DNA of 64,000 nucleotides. Origin: Chitinivibrio alkaliphilus ACht1 (GTDB taxonomy: Bacteria; Fibrobacterota; Chitinivibrionia; Chitinivibrionales; Chitinivibrionaceae). The position numbers and the translations under genes were made by a program. Positions 15,128-25,364 of the stretch are shown here, piece by piece (within the stretch, counting starts at the first letter, position 1; each line of letters starts with the position of its first letter). Under the pieces are notes generated by a model. That model was given only the letters and a program-made list of their open reading frames with translations, had not been told where the DNA came from and searched no databases. Where the stretch lies: positions 1 to 64,000 of the forward strand of contig NZ_ASJR01000010.1 of NCBI RefSeq assembly GCF_000474745.1, in the 5' to 3' direction.

Positions 15128-17179
15128 ATGAAAAGATTCTTTCCTGTGGTGTTTACGTTGCTGTGTACTGTTATAACAGTTTTGTATTCACAGGAGTCTA
15201 AACCGGAGAAGCTGGATGATATGGTGATATCTGCGACCAGGAGTGAGATTCAGGCCGCAGATGCTCCACAGAATATTCGAGTGATTACCGCTGAAGAGAT
15301 ACAGGAATCACCCTATGAAACGGTTGAAGAGATCGTGCAGAATACACCGGGTATGTATAATTTCAGGCACCGTTTTTTAAATCAAAATGGCATTATCAGC
15401 CCACTTCAAATGAGAGGAACGGGAAAAAACAGAGTGCTCTTTCTTATTGATGGTATTCCGCAAAATGATAATTTTAACAATACCATTGCCTGGGTTGGCT
15501 GGGGCCATATCCCCAAAGAGGCTATCAAGCGTATAGAAGTGGTGCGCGGACCGAGTTCTGCTCTGTATGGTTCAGAAGGTTTGGGTGGTGCCATCCACAT
15601 TATAACCAAAGACGGTGCAGAAGAACGCAAAACAGCCCTGACGGGTAAAGCGGGAAGCGGGAGCACCCTCGGCGGAAGTTCTGTACATTCACAGCAGGCA
15701 GGCGATTTCTCTTTTGTTGCTTCAGCAAATTACTCACAAAGTGACGGTTTTTATGTTACCAAAGATCCCGGAGAAAATGACGAGAAGCGCTACAGAGATG
15801 ACATCCGTCTTTTTGGTAAACTTGGATATGATATATCTGAAGAAGCACATATCAGTGCTGCCGGCCTTTTCTATAACCAGGAAGGTGGTCAGGGGACGCC
15901 GGGAGAGTATACCGAAATTATGCTTGATCAATATTGGCTCAATTACTCCCATTCTCTGGATAAGCTGGATATATCAACTACCCTCTTTCTAAACAGAGCA
16001 GATAAAGAAACGCAAAAGGTGGATAGAAACTTTGATCCTCAATTTGTTGAAGATTTTGATGGTTCGTATACCTGGGGCGGAGATTTTCAAGCAACCTTTA
16101 CCGATCTTTCTCCCGTAACGCTTACAACCGGGGCGGCATACAAAAACTCCTTTATGGCGTATGATGTGACGTATCTCACCGATGATGAGCGTCGGGAGGG
16201 TGCAGAGGGAATGCAGCAGTTTGCCGCCCCTTTTGTTTCTGCCACAATGTCTACCCTTTATGGCCGTCTGATTTTTACAGTGGGGGGGCGGTATGACTGG
16301 ATACAAACCAAAGACGGCGCAAACTGGGATACGCATCGTGCCTGGGATATCGGTGAAACTGGTGGCTTTGACCGGGAATACGACGAGAGAACCGATGATA
16401 ATATCTCACCTTCCCTGGGTGTTGTCTGGCATACCACACCGAACACTACATTAAAGAGTTCAGCGGGTATCGGCTTTCGTGCTCCCAGTCTTTTTGAAAT
16501 GTACAAAGTGCATGTTCGCGGCCAGGGAAGTTCCTTTACCCGTTCAAACCCCGATCTTTCACCGGAAAAGATTTACTCCTATGATATTGGGGCTGAACAC
16601 TTCTTCATGGATAACCTTTTGGGGAAATTGACATTTTATCAATCCCGAGGAACAGATTACATCGGCTCAAAATTTATTGAAGAAGATACGGATGCAGGAA
16701 TACGGTACTCCCAACGGGATAATATCAGTGAGGTTGATATTTATGGTTTTGAGATTGAGCTTGACTGGCAGCCCTTTGAAGAACTCAGTATTCAAAGCGG
16801 GTATACCTATAACAACTCGAAAATTAAATCTGACGAAGATCAGCCCGATTTAGAAGGGAATTATCTGGAACATGATCCGCAGCACAAAGGTAATTTTCGG
16901 GTGTCCTATCACAATGACCGCATTGTTAATGCGACCCTCAACGCCGCAGTGTACGGAGATAAATATTATGATTTGGAAAACACAATGAAAAGTGATGCCT
17001 ATTGGAGTCTTGATGGGACCCTGTCCCGTACTTTTCTTGAAAGATTTACTGCACGACTCGCTGTGGAAAATATTCTTGATGAACAGAATGTTATTTTTCA
17101 AAGGATGCGTGCTGGAGAGATTCAGCAAACCGTAGATCCCGGCAGGATACTCACGGCATCACTTACCTATCAATTCTAA
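15128..17179 (+). CDS. TonB-dependent outer-membrane receptor 1 (BtuB/FepA-like)
   Basis: Outer-membrane active transporter, 683 residues from ATG 15128 (AGGAG upstream). It has a signal peptide MKRFFPVVFTLLCTVITVLY, a TonB-box-like DDMVISATRSE, and a plug domain (about 45-160) with TVEEIVQNTPGMYN, LFLIDGIPQND and IKRIEVVRGPSSALYGSEGL. The beta-barrel ends in the expected terminal Phe (SLTYQF). It follows the ABC importer and FmdE genes, so it probably feeds the same substrate. TonB/ExbBD are not in the window. Confidence 0.93.
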   Translation: MKRFFPVVFTLLCTVITVLYSQESKPEKLDDMVISATRSEIQAADAPQNIRVITAEEIQESPYETVEEIVQNTPGMYNFRHRFLNQNGIISPLQMRGTGKNRVLFLIDGIPQNDNFNNTIAWVGWGHIPKEAIKRIEVVRGPSSALYGSEGLGGAIHIITKDGAEERKTALTGKAGSGSTLGGSSVHSQQAGDFSFVASANYSQSDGFYVTKDPGENDEKRYRDDIRLFGKLGYDISEEAHISAAGLFYNQEGGQGTPGEYTEIMLDQYWLNYSHSLDKLDISTTLFLNRADKETQKVDRNFDPQFVEDFDGSYTWGGDFQATFTDLSPVTLTTGAAYKNSFMAYDVTYLTDDERREGAEGMQQFAAPFVSATMSTLYGRLIFTVGGRYDWIQTKDGANWDTHRAWDIGETGGFDREYDERTDDNISPSLGVVWHTTPNTTLKSSAGIGFRAPSLFEMYKVHVRGQGSSFTRSNPDLSPEKIYSYDIGAEHFFMDNLLGKLTFYQSRGTDYIGSKFIEEDTDAGIRYSQRDNISEVDIYGFEIELDWQPFEELSIQSGYTYNNSKIKSDEDQPDLEGNYLEHDPQHKGNFRVSYHNDRIVNATLNAAVYGDKYYDLENTMKSDAYWSLDGTLSRTFLERFTARLAVENILDEQNVIFQRMRAGEIQQTVDPGRILTASLTYQF

Positions 17180-17231
17180 CCAAAATGCGGGAAAATTTTT
17201 GTTTTTCCGCATTATTTTATAAGGAGAAATT

Positions 17232-17957
17232 ATGTATAGTCTTTTTAACCGTGTGACACTGGTATGCCTGATTTCAATATCTGTCTTGTATTCCCATCAT
17301 CTTTGGGTTTTTGAGAACGGTGTAGATACATTCACCGTTGCACGGGGGGGTATACCCGATGATGTTCATACCTACAATCCGGCACGAATAACTTCGGTAA
17401 CAGCTAAAAACAGCTCTAATAAAGAGGTGGAAGCAAGAACTGAAAAACGAGGTGACCATCTGAATATCATTTTCCATAAGGATACTCCCGACCTTATTAT
17501 GACAACAGCCCGCTGGGGAGATCGAGTGCAGACGGATGACGGAAAAAAGTTAATGCCAAAAGATGCCGCTGAAATTGAAGGATACACAGTACACTCAACG
17601 TTCTTTTCCACGCAATACAGCAAAACTTTTTTTTCGCCTTCAGAAGAGGTGTGGGGAAAGAATCATGCTCTGAAATTGGAGATAGTCCCCCGTAGCAACT
17701 ATTCTGATATAACCACCGGTGACACCTTACACATACAAGTACTCTTTGAAGACACTCCCCTAGCAGAGACTGATATTCGTGCTTCGGGTACACGGGATGT
17801 CCTAGCCCGTACTGACGAAAATGGAAATGCAAAGGTTGAGCTGCGGGAAGATGCCCTTCAGACTCTCTTCGTCCGTCACAGTATTCCCGATACCAAGGAA
17901 AGCTGGTACGATACACTCCAGTATATGAGTTTTTTAACTTTTCAGCTTCAAAAATGA
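17232..17957 (+). CDS. DUF4198 / NikM-like periplasmic protein
   Basis: A 241-residue exported protein with a signal sequence followed by SHHLWVFENG, matching the His-rich mature N-terminus of DUF4198 proteins, a family that includes nickel-uptake-linked NikM-type proteins. The C-terminal half (TGDTLHIQVLFEDTPLAETD, DENGNAKVELRED) looks like an Ig-like or carboxypeptidase-regulatory-like fold. It has an AAGGAG ribosome site and lies between two TonB receptor genes. The role as a metal-binding helper of the receptors is inferred from family and position. Confidence 0.75.
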   Translation: MYSLFNRVTLVCLISISVLYSHHLWVFENGVDTFTVARGGIPDDVHTYNPARITSVTAKNSSNKEVEARTEKRGDHLNIIFHKDTPDLIMTTARWGDRVQTDDGKKLMPKDAAEIEGYTVHSTFFSTQYSKTFFSPSEEVWGKNHALKLEIVPRSNYSDITTGDTLHIQVLFEDTPLAETDIRASGTRDVLARTDENGNAKVELREDALQTLFVRHSIPDTKESWYDTLQYMSFLTFQLQK

Positions 17958-17987
17958 GAGAAAGTACATACAAAAGGAGGATATACC

Positions 17988-20141
17988 ATGAAAAGACTAT
18001 TAGTGGCAACATCTATTTTGACTCTTTTTTTCTGCGTAGGAGCGCACGATCATGAATTGGACGCCCTTGAGATTCGGGAGACAGAGATACCCGAAGCAGG
18101 GAGCAGAGAACGGGAAACCATATATGTCCGTGAGGAGGACCACACCTCTGCGGCCCGTACCGTGGATGATCTTCTAACGGGTATTGCCGGAGTGGATGTA
18201 ACCCGTACAGCAGCCACAGGCAGTGATGGCCGGGGGAACGTACATATTCGCGGCCTTGATGACAACCGTATTACGGTAGCTCTCAACGGACGGGTGGTGA
18301 ATGGCTCCGGTGTCATGGGCGGTGTCTATGTGGACTGGTCCACCCTATCTATTGATGATGTTGAAAAAATAGAGGTGATTCGGGGATATAAGGATGCCCG
18401 GTATCCAAATGCCGTGGGCGGCGTGGTGAATATTATTACAGTGCGGGAAATAGAAGAGGATCGCACGCAGGTCTTTGGCTCTCTTTCGAGCATAGAGCCT
18501 GCGGCAGATGACCCCCTTCGCACCACAGCCTATACAGCAGGGGTGGCACACCAAAAAAGAATTGGTGATTTGGGTCATCTCTCCCTGTCCCTTTCAAATA
18601 CCTCGGCAGATGCCTTCCTGCGGAATAATTTTAACGACCAGATGGAGCTTTCCGGTGCTCTGAATCTCTATCTTATGGAGGATATGCACTTTTCCACCAG
18701 CCTAAAGCAGAGTATTCAAAACAGAGGAATGACCGTGGAAAACCGGCGGAATTCTGACTTTTTTGATTCCTCCTATCCCGAAGCAGGAGATGCAGGTACC
18801 GGCGGACCGGGAATCCCCTGGCGAGGTGGAGAGTACACCTGGGGAGATAGAAGCAGCGTGGAAAATATCCGTACCCAGTGGGATGTATCCCTGGAAAAGA
18901 AAATTAATGAAACCCTTTTGCGGGGAAGTTTTTTCATCACCGATCAGGATCGTCGGCAGCACTACTACGCCATAGACGACTCCACCAATCTTGTGTTGGA
19001 GCGGTTTGCCAAGCCCGAAGCGGGAACACGGGGCTGGAATATTTCCGCCGAAACTTCTTTGGGACGGCACGATCTTTCCTACGGGGCTGACGGACAGCTT
19101 CGCCGCAGTGAGTCCAATGTTATTTACACGGCGAATGAGGACTATTTTGCCCGCCCCATGGAAACCATAGCAGACCTTGACTCTCTTCCCGACCCCACCG
19201 ACCGTTCCCGGCGTATTGGCCTTTTTGTGCAGGATGATTTCACCTTGCAGGAAGACCTCTTAGAGCTCAGTCTTGGTACGCGCTTTGATTACTATAAGGG
19301 ATTTGAGGATACGGTTGGAGGTCGCCAAATTCAGGAAAACACTTACTCCAATATAAGTCCTACCACGGGTATTACCTATACTCCCACGGAGCAAACAGCC
19401 CTGAGTTTCTTTGCCTCCATTGCTACAAAACACCCCACAGAACCGGAGTATTCATGGTATCACAACGGTCATGATCCCGATACAAATCCCGATTTTGATA
19501 TCAGCCGCCCCGATTTTTCTCCTGAGCGGGCGTATCAGCTAGATCTATCCCTTGATCAATACCTCCTTGAGGGCAGTCTCAACTGGGGGGTTAACCTCTA
19601 CACCATGTCCATCGATGACTATATTACGGTTATTTTTGGCTATCCTCCCAGTCGGGTTGTCTATAATATTGACAATGTCACCCTGCGGGGGCTGGAGGTG
19701 TTTTACAGTCATCACGTGAGTGATCAGCTCAGCCTCTCGGCAAACACAAGCCTGCAGAATTCTGAAAAAAGTGGTGATATCCTTGATATGGGAAATGAGC
19801 TTTCAGATGAGCTTCTGGAACTTCCGCGGGTAAAGGCAAACGGGCGCGTATCCTACAGTTTTCGCAATGATATGCGTGCCACCCTTACCACACGTTTTGT
19901 AGGGGAGCGCGATTTTATCACGGGAAATCGGGCGCGGGAGGAGAGTCTTGCCCTGGAAACCCTGGACCCCTTTGCCACAACGGATATATCTGCGGCCGTC
20001 CCTCTTTTTCCACGTCGCACTGATATTACGGCAAAACTTACAATAACTGCCATGAATATTTTTGACACTGACTATGAGGAGGTTCTTGATTTTCCCATGC
20101 CGGGGCGTAGTGGTCGTGTGGGGTATACCATGGAATTTTAA
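17988..20141 (+). CDS. TonB-dependent outer-membrane receptor 2
   Basis: A 717-residue receptor with signal peptide MKRLLVATSILTLFFCVG and a mature start rich in His and acidic residues (AHDHELD). The plug domain has TVDDLLTGIAGVDVTR, VHIRGLDDNRITVALNGR and VEKIEVIRGYKDARYPNAVG. A long beta-barrel ends GRVGYTMEF. It starts 30 bp after the DUF4198 gene with an AAAGGAGG ribosome site. Sequence layout is closest to receptor 3 further downstream, so 2 and 3 are probably duplicates that diverged. Confidence 0.93.
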   Translation: MKRLLVATSILTLFFCVGAHDHELDALEIRETEIPEAGSRERETIYVREEDHTSAARTVDDLLTGIAGVDVTRTAATGSDGRGNVHIRGLDDNRITVALNGRVVNGSGVMGGVYVDWSTLSIDDVEKIEVIRGYKDARYPNAVGGVVNIITVREIEEDRTQVFGSLSSIEPAADDPLRTTAYTAGVAHQKRIGDLGHLSLSLSNTSADAFLRNNFNDQMELSGALNLYLMEDMHFSTSLKQSIQNRGMTVENRRNSDFFDSSYPEAGDAGTGGPGIPWRGGEYTWGDRSSVENIRTQWDVSLEKKINETLLRGSFFITDQDRRQHYYAIDDSTNLVLERFAKPEAGTRGWNISAETSLGRHDLSYGADGQLRRSESNVIYTANEDYFARPMETIADLDSLPDPTDRSRRIGLFVQDDFTLQEDLLELSLGTRFDYYKGFEDTVGGRQIQENTYSNISPTTGITYTPTEQTALSFFASIATKHPTEPEYSWYHNGHDPDTNPDFDISRPDFSPERAYQLDLSLDQYLLEGSLNWGVNLYTMSIDDYITVIFGYPPSRVVYNIDNVTLRGLEVFYSHHVSDQLSLSANTSLQNSEKSGDILDMGNELSDELLELPRVKANGRVSYSFRNDMRATLTTRFVGERDFITGNRAREESLALETLDPFATTDISAAVPLFPRRTDITAKLTITAMNIFDTDYEEVLDFPMPGRSGRVGYTMEF

Positions 20142-20241
20142 CGAATATTTTTCGCATACCCACGGGTACCTCGTATAATCATATGAGGTACCTCTTCCCC
20201 TTGTATTTGGTATAATGTATTTTTCTGCAAAAAGGATTATC

Positions 20242-22380
20242 ATGCGGATATATACATTCATCCTTCTTACCATTCTTGCCTACACGGGAGTCACGGGCCA
20301 TGAAGAAAAATACCATGAGATAGGTCCGATTACAGTTTTGGATACCTCTCTAAGCCCCCCATCTTTTATAGAAGCAACCATTCTCTCTGTTGACCATTCG
20401 AGAACCATATCTCCTGACAAGAGTGTCGCTCACCTCCTTACTGAAGAGACAGGAATAGACGCTTCACGCCCTTCCGTAACCGGTGATATGGGACGAAACA
20501 TGATTTATCTCCGTGGTCTGGACGATCGTCATAGCATGGTTACCATAAATGGACATCCTCAACGGGGAAGCGGGTTTAAAGGAGGTATACATACAAATTG
20601 GGCCGCCCTTACGAGTCATGCCATCGAAGAAATTGAAATTATCCGCGGCTATCGAGATGTTCGGTATGGCAATGCCCCCGCAGGGGTGGTGCATCTCTCT
20701 ATGCCGCAGGACATACCAGAGCGAAGTACTACCATTCGGGGCTCCTACGGCATACTTGATCTCACACGATCCCCACTCTTTTCCCCGAAAACATCACAAC
20801 TGCAGGTTCTTCATAAACACCCGATCTCTTCACAGCTCAGCCTTACGGCGGGCCTTGCAACACAGCACAGTGATGCCTTTTTAAGAAACACCCACGCCCA
20901 CCACCACTCTTTTATCACGCATCTTTCCTACCACACCCCAGAGGACCTATTCCTCTCCATCGGTCTTCAGGGAGGAGTCTTTGAACGTGGCATTACCCTC
21001 CACAACAGCCCCGAAGATCCGTGGTACGACTCCTCATATCCTGAAAGTAATGAAGCGGGAATTCCCGCCTCTGACATACGATGGCGTAGCACCATTCCGC
21101 GTAAGGACTCTCTTCAGTATGGAGAAGGAAGTCATATTACAACCACTTCTCTGTCCACCAGCATATCAGCGGAAAAAACATGGAACAACCTTACCGTACA
21201 GGGACACATAAATCGTCTCGATACAAAGCGTGAAGAGCAATATCAATCACGTAGAGACACGGCCTCAACAGTGTTCCAGAGAAGCCTTCTTCCCGAAGCC
21301 GGTACTACCACGGCAGATCTCTCAGCAGATATTGCTCTGAACCGATCCACTCTTACCGTAGGATTTGATGGCGAAGTCCGCCGCCACGAGATGGATCGAG
21401 TTCAAAAGATGGATACCACCTATGTCCTCAATCATCACACCTTCTCGTCGCTCAGTAGCACCCCTGAAAGAGAGACATCCGCCCGGCTTTGTGGGGCCTA
21501 TATTCAATATTCACACTGGCTGCGTTCCGGTAAAATCTATACTTCTGCAGGAACACGACTCGATCATTTCTCCGGAACGAATAGTGAAACCTCTGAACGG
21601 GAAGCGGTCACCTTGACCCATCTCAGCCCCACCGCTCACATAAGCGTTTTTCCTTGGGAGACAACCCGCCTTACCCTTGCTACTGCCCTGGCGACACGCT
21701 TTCCGAGCAATGGAGAACATCACTGGTTTTTCAACGGACACCAGGACAATGCACGGCCGGCACTTTCGGCAGAGCGGTCTCTACAGGTTGAGCTCTCCCT
21801 TGCGCATGACCTCCCTCCCGAAAACACTCGTTTCGGAGGCTCTCTCTACTCCATGTTCATCCACGACTATCTAGAACATCTTCCCAATTTCGAAAGAACC
21901 CATTATGTGTACAATATTGAACGAGCTGATATCTTTGGATCAGAATTTTTTGTCGCCGCGGAGCTCCCCTCTCATTTCTCCACAACCGGTACGATCACCC
22001 TCCAAAATTCTGCACGTACCAGCGATTCCACCTTCGACAAAGCCCCGGAAAATACCCTCTTCGGGCTTCCGGGAGTAAAGGGAAATATGGCCATTCTCTA
22101 TGACCAAAGCGAAGCATGGGGCGCACGCCTTACAGGAAGATTTATCGGAGAGAGAGAGTTTCTTCTCTCTGATTCCTCTGATGGCCCCCTCGTAAAGACA
22201 GTAGATCCTACCACCGTAGTTGATTTGGTTCTATTCCTCCATCTGTTACAAAACCATTCACGTCTTACCGGCAGCTTGACACTGGGCATATCAAACCTCT
22301 TTAATACTTCCTATGAAGAGGTCTACGGCTTTGAACATCCCGGTATCTCACCTCATCTCAGTACGTCAATCACTTTCTAA
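20242..22380 (+). CDS. TonB-dependent outer-membrane receptor 3
   Basis: A 712-residue receptor from ATG 20242. It has signal peptide MRIYTFILLTILAYTGVTG, a mature start with HEEKYHE, and a plug with SVAHLLTEETGIDASRP, IYLRGLDDRHSMVTINGHPQ and IEEIEIIRGYRDVRYGNAPA. The barrel ends STSITF. The plug and barrel segments parallel receptor 2 (RGLDD, RGYRDVRYGNA), showing paralogy. Its codon use and composition look a little different from receptor 2 (more ACC/CTC codons), perhaps reflecting separate history. It is the last gene of the plus-strand uptake region. Confidence 0.92.
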   Translation: MRIYTFILLTILAYTGVTGHEEKYHEIGPITVLDTSLSPPSFIEATILSVDHSRTISPDKSVAHLLTEETGIDASRPSVTGDMGRNMIYLRGLDDRHSMVTINGHPQRGSGFKGGIHTNWAALTSHAIEEIEIIRGYRDVRYGNAPAGVVHLSMPQDIPERSTTIRGSYGILDLTRSPLFSPKTSQLQVLHKHPISSQLSLTAGLATQHSDAFLRNTHAHHHSFITHLSYHTPEDLFLSIGLQGGVFERGITLHNSPEDPWYDSSYPESNEAGIPASDIRWRSTIPRKDSLQYGEGSHITTTSLSTSISAEKTWNNLTVQGHINRLDTKREEQYQSRRDTASTVFQRSLLPEAGTTTADLSADIALNRSTLTVGFDGEVRRHEMDRVQKMDTTYVLNHHTFSSLSSTPERETSARLCGAYIQYSHWLRSGKIYTSAGTRLDHFSGTNSETSEREAVTLTHLSPTAHISVFPWETTRLTLATALATRFPSNGEHHWFFNGHQDNARPALSAERSLQVELSLAHDLPPENTRFGGSLYSMFIHDYLEHLPNFERTHYVYNIERADIFGSEFFVAAELPSHFSTTGTITLQNSARTSDSTFDKAPENTLFGLPGVKGNMAILYDQSEAWGARLTGRFIGEREFLLSDSSDGPLVKTVDPTTVVDLVLFLHLLQNHSRLTGSLTLGISNLFNTSYEEVYGFEHPGISPHLSTSITF

Positions 22381-22460
22381 GACGCTCACTTTATCCTTGC
22401 CTGTCCCTTTCTTTTATGATACTCTGTGAATGAGTCCTTGAGTATATCCTTGGAGATACT

Positions 22461-25364
22461 ATGCACGCACACAGAGCACTCCTTTTGTTTCTTACCCTTT
22501 TGTTACTTTTCGGAGATATGTCAACAGCTTCTGCGGAGGATTCCCTTACCCTTGGGGTTGCGTGGATGGGAAGATCCAGAATGTCAAAGCGGTATCTTCA
22601 AGGAATAGAAAACAGTCTTGCACAGGCGCCTCTACCAATTCGTCTCAAGGTAAAAGGCAATCTTCCCCATGAAGATGCCCTCGACTCAGTTATTTCTCAG
22701 TTTGAAACAACTTGTGACGCCATGATCCTGTTACGAAGTAGTACCGTACGCAGTATTAAAAATCGCCCTCGCCCAATCCCCACATTTATTGGGGCAACAA
22801 CTCACCCGGTGAAACTGGGGGTTGCTCCCCGCCTCGATTCCCCGGAAACTAATCTTGCCGGAGTTTCCTACTACGTTCCCGCAGCGCTTCGCCTGAGTAT
22901 GTTTCGGGAAGTACTCCCCACTATTTCTCACTACATTCTGCTGGTTGAAAAAGGCCACCCCGCAGCAGAAATAGACGTAGAACAATCCCGCCGTGCCGCC
23001 CAAGAACTCTCCCTCACTATCAAACCACTCTATTGTGATACCCTTGCAACAGTTCTACAGAGTATAGACACCGTCCCGGAAGACTACGGTATATTACTTG
23101 GCTCTCAAGCTCTACTTATGGATAACGCTAAAAAAATTATTGAAGCTGCTCCCAACACTCCCTTTTTTTCCTATGCAGATCTCCCCGTAGAATATGGAGC
23201 CCTTGCAGGATTTTCTGCCAACGACATTCATATGGGACAGAAATTGGGTTCCATGGTAGTAGATGTTCTTACAGAAGCAGTTGATATGGACTCTCTCGGG
23301 ATTATCCTTTCAGAAACACCGGTTCTACACTTTAATCATGAAAGTCTTAAAAGATTCTCTGAGAACATCCCCCAGGTCATCAAGAATCTTGCGGAAACTC
23401 AAGAGTATTTGGACGGCATTCTTGCAGGGGCTCCCGTGGGGATTGGTGTTGTCTCAGAGGGAGTTATCAGCCACGTAAATACATATATTTTAGAGCATAC
23501 CGGCTACTCGCAAGAACATCTCATGGGAAAGCCTAAAAGTAGTCTCTATCCTACAAAAGAATCATACCGTACAGTTATGGATACCATTTCTTCCGCCATG
23601 AAACGGGGAGATCTGGCACGAGTTGAAACAAAATGGATTGATCGTACTGCCCAAGAGTCCGACATTCTTCTGTCAGTTACGCCAACCATGAGGAAAGATC
23701 CACATAAAAACTACATCTTTACCGCCCTTGATATTACCGCACGAAAAGAACAGGAAGCATTTTTCAAAAGTGTATTTGAAAATACCGAAGCAGTAACTCT
23801 TCTTATCTGCCCGGAAACCGGCATCATTCATGATGCGAATCCTGCGGCTGAATCGTTCTATGGCTGGCCCCTAGAAAGGCTGAGACAAAAACGAATACAG
23901 GATATCAACACCCTTTCTGATGAGGCGGTGAAACAGGAAATGGCACATGCACGGTCTCGAGAGCGTGTCTACTTTGAATTTACCCATCGGCTGCATGATG
24001 GTTCTCTCCGTGATGTTGCCGTATTCAGCAGTGATGTCCATCATAAAGGAGAAACGTACCTATTCTCAATTATCCATGATATTACGGAAGTACAAAACGC
24101 ACGCCACCTCTTGATACGAAGAACATACATATTTATCTTCGTTGCCATGCTCCTCTGCGTAGGTATGTGCTTGCTTTTACTTCGGTTTCTTCATACCATT
24201 GATAGACTACGAGAAACCGAGGGTGCTCTCAGGAAAAGTCAGCAGAAACTGTCAACCCTCTTTTCTTCCATGACCGAGATGGTCGTGCTTCATACACTAG
24301 TATATGACGCTCAGGGATCCCCCGTCGATTACCGTATAACCGATAGTAACGACGCCTTTATTGCCAATACGGGAATACCCCGGGAGAAATCTGTAGGACG
24401 CTATGCAAGTGAAGTCTATGGCACCACACCTCCCCCGTATCTACAGGAATATGCCGAGGTGGTAAAAACAAAAGAACCCCATGTCTATACACGACATTAT
24501 CAGCCTCTGGAGAAACATTTTGCAATCTCTGCAGTACCTCTGGAACAAGACGATTTTGCCACGGTCACAACTGACATTACAGCCATGAAAGAAGTTGAAG
24601 AGGTGATAAAGCGGAAGAACCGTGAGTTAGAAAACTACCTCTACGTTGCCTCGCACGATCTCCGCACGCCCTTGGTGAATATAGAAGGATTCAGCAGGCT
24701 CGTACACACCGATATAACAACCCTCAGTACACTGATACAAGACTCTTCCCCCAGAAAAGAAGATCTTCATACGGCCCGAACAATTATTACAGAAAGTCTA
24801 CCCAAAAATCTTGATTTTATTCATCGCAATGTGCAAAGTAGCAATGCCTTGATAAATGGGCTATTGCAAGTATCTCGTACGGGACGCCAGCCAATGAACA
24901 TCACGGAGATTGCCATGGATACGCTTGTTACAAACGTCTTTGTCGCACAGCAGTTTCAGCTTAATCAAGTAAATGCCACCTACTCGGTAGAGATCACCCA
25001 CTCCTGTTACGGCGACGAGACACTTCTCATGCAAATCTTTACAAACCTTATATCAAACTCAATAAAATACCGCTCAGAAGAACGCCCGCTTCATATTAGC
25101 GTGACCAGTAGTAACAGGTTTAAGAACAGCCTCTACACATACACCGATACCGGCCGTGGAATCTCTGAGAAACACCTCCAGCGCATATGGGATGTGTTTT
25201 ATCGCGGCGACGCGGGAACAGATATTCCCGGAGAAGGTCTTGGGTTGAGTATTATTAAGCGAATTATTGAAAAGCACCGTGGCTCGATCACTTGTTATCC
25301 CAATCCCGAAGGGGGTGTTCAATTTGACATGGAATTGCCCGGAGAAGAATTTACGGAAATTTAA
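22461..25364 (+). CDS. Sensor histidine kinase with ABC-substrate-binding-like sensor and three PAS domains
   Basis: A 967-residue hybrid sensor. In order: signal peptide (1-25); an ABC_sub_bind-like periplasmic domain (about 27-300, with LTLGVAWMGRSRMSKRYLQG and IPTFIGATTHPVKLGVAP); PAS (312-428, ending FTALDITARKEQE); PAS (433-545); a single membrane helix (555-577); PAS-like (590-708); HisKA with phospho-acceptor His732 in YVASHDLRTPLVN; and HATPase (NLISNSIKY, DTGRGISEKHL, GEGLGLSIIKRI). As drawn, the first two PAS domains are on the periplasmic side, which is unusual. No response regulator is adjacent. It has a GGAGATACT ribosome site and follows the TonB genes, so a role in sensing uptake substrates is possible but unproven. 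Confidence 0.9.
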   Translation: MHAHRALLLFLTLLLLFGDMSTASAEDSLTLGVAWMGRSRMSKRYLQGIENSLAQAPLPIRLKVKGNLPHEDALDSVISQFETTCDAMILLRSSTVRSIKNRPRPIPTFIGATTHPVKLGVAPRLDSPETNLAGVSYYVPAALRLSMFREVLPTISHYILLVEKGHPAAEIDVEQSRRAAQELSLTIKPLYCDTLATVLQSIDTVPEDYGILLGSQALLMDNAKKIIEAAPNTPFFSYADLPVEYGALAGFSANDIHMGQKLGSMVVDVLTEAVDMDSLGIILSETPVLHFNHESLKRFSENIPQVIKNLAETQEYLDGILAGAPVGIGVVSEGVISHVNTYILEHTGYSQEHLMGKPKSSLYPTKESYRTVMDTISSAMKRGDLARVETKWIDRTAQESDILLSVTPTMRKDPHKNYIFTALDITARKEQEAFFKSVFENTEAVTLLICPETGIIHDANPAAESFYGWPLERLRQKRIQDINTLSDEAVKQEMAHARSRERVYFEFTHRLHDGSLRDVAVFSSDVHHKGETYLFSIIHDITEVQNARHLLIRRTYIFIFVAMLLCVGMCLLLLRFLHTIDRLRETEGALRKSQQKLSTLFSSMTEMVVLHTLVYDAQGSPVDYRITDSNDAFIANTGIPREKSVGRYASEVYGTTPPPYLQEYAEVVKTKEPHVYTRHYQPLEKHFAISAVPLEQDDFATVTTDITAMKEVEEVIKRKNRELENYLYVASHDLRTPLVNIEGFSRLVHTDITTLSTLIQDSSPRKEDLHTARTIITESLPKNLDFIHRNVQSSNALINGLLQVSRTGRQPMNITEIAMDTLVTNVFVAQQFQLNQVNATYSVEITHSCYGDETLLMQIFTNLISNSIKYRSEERPLHISVTSSNRFKNSLYTYTDTGRGISEKHLQRIWDVFYRGDAGTDIPGEGLGLSIIKRIIEKHRGSITCYPNPEGGVQFDMELPGEEFTEI

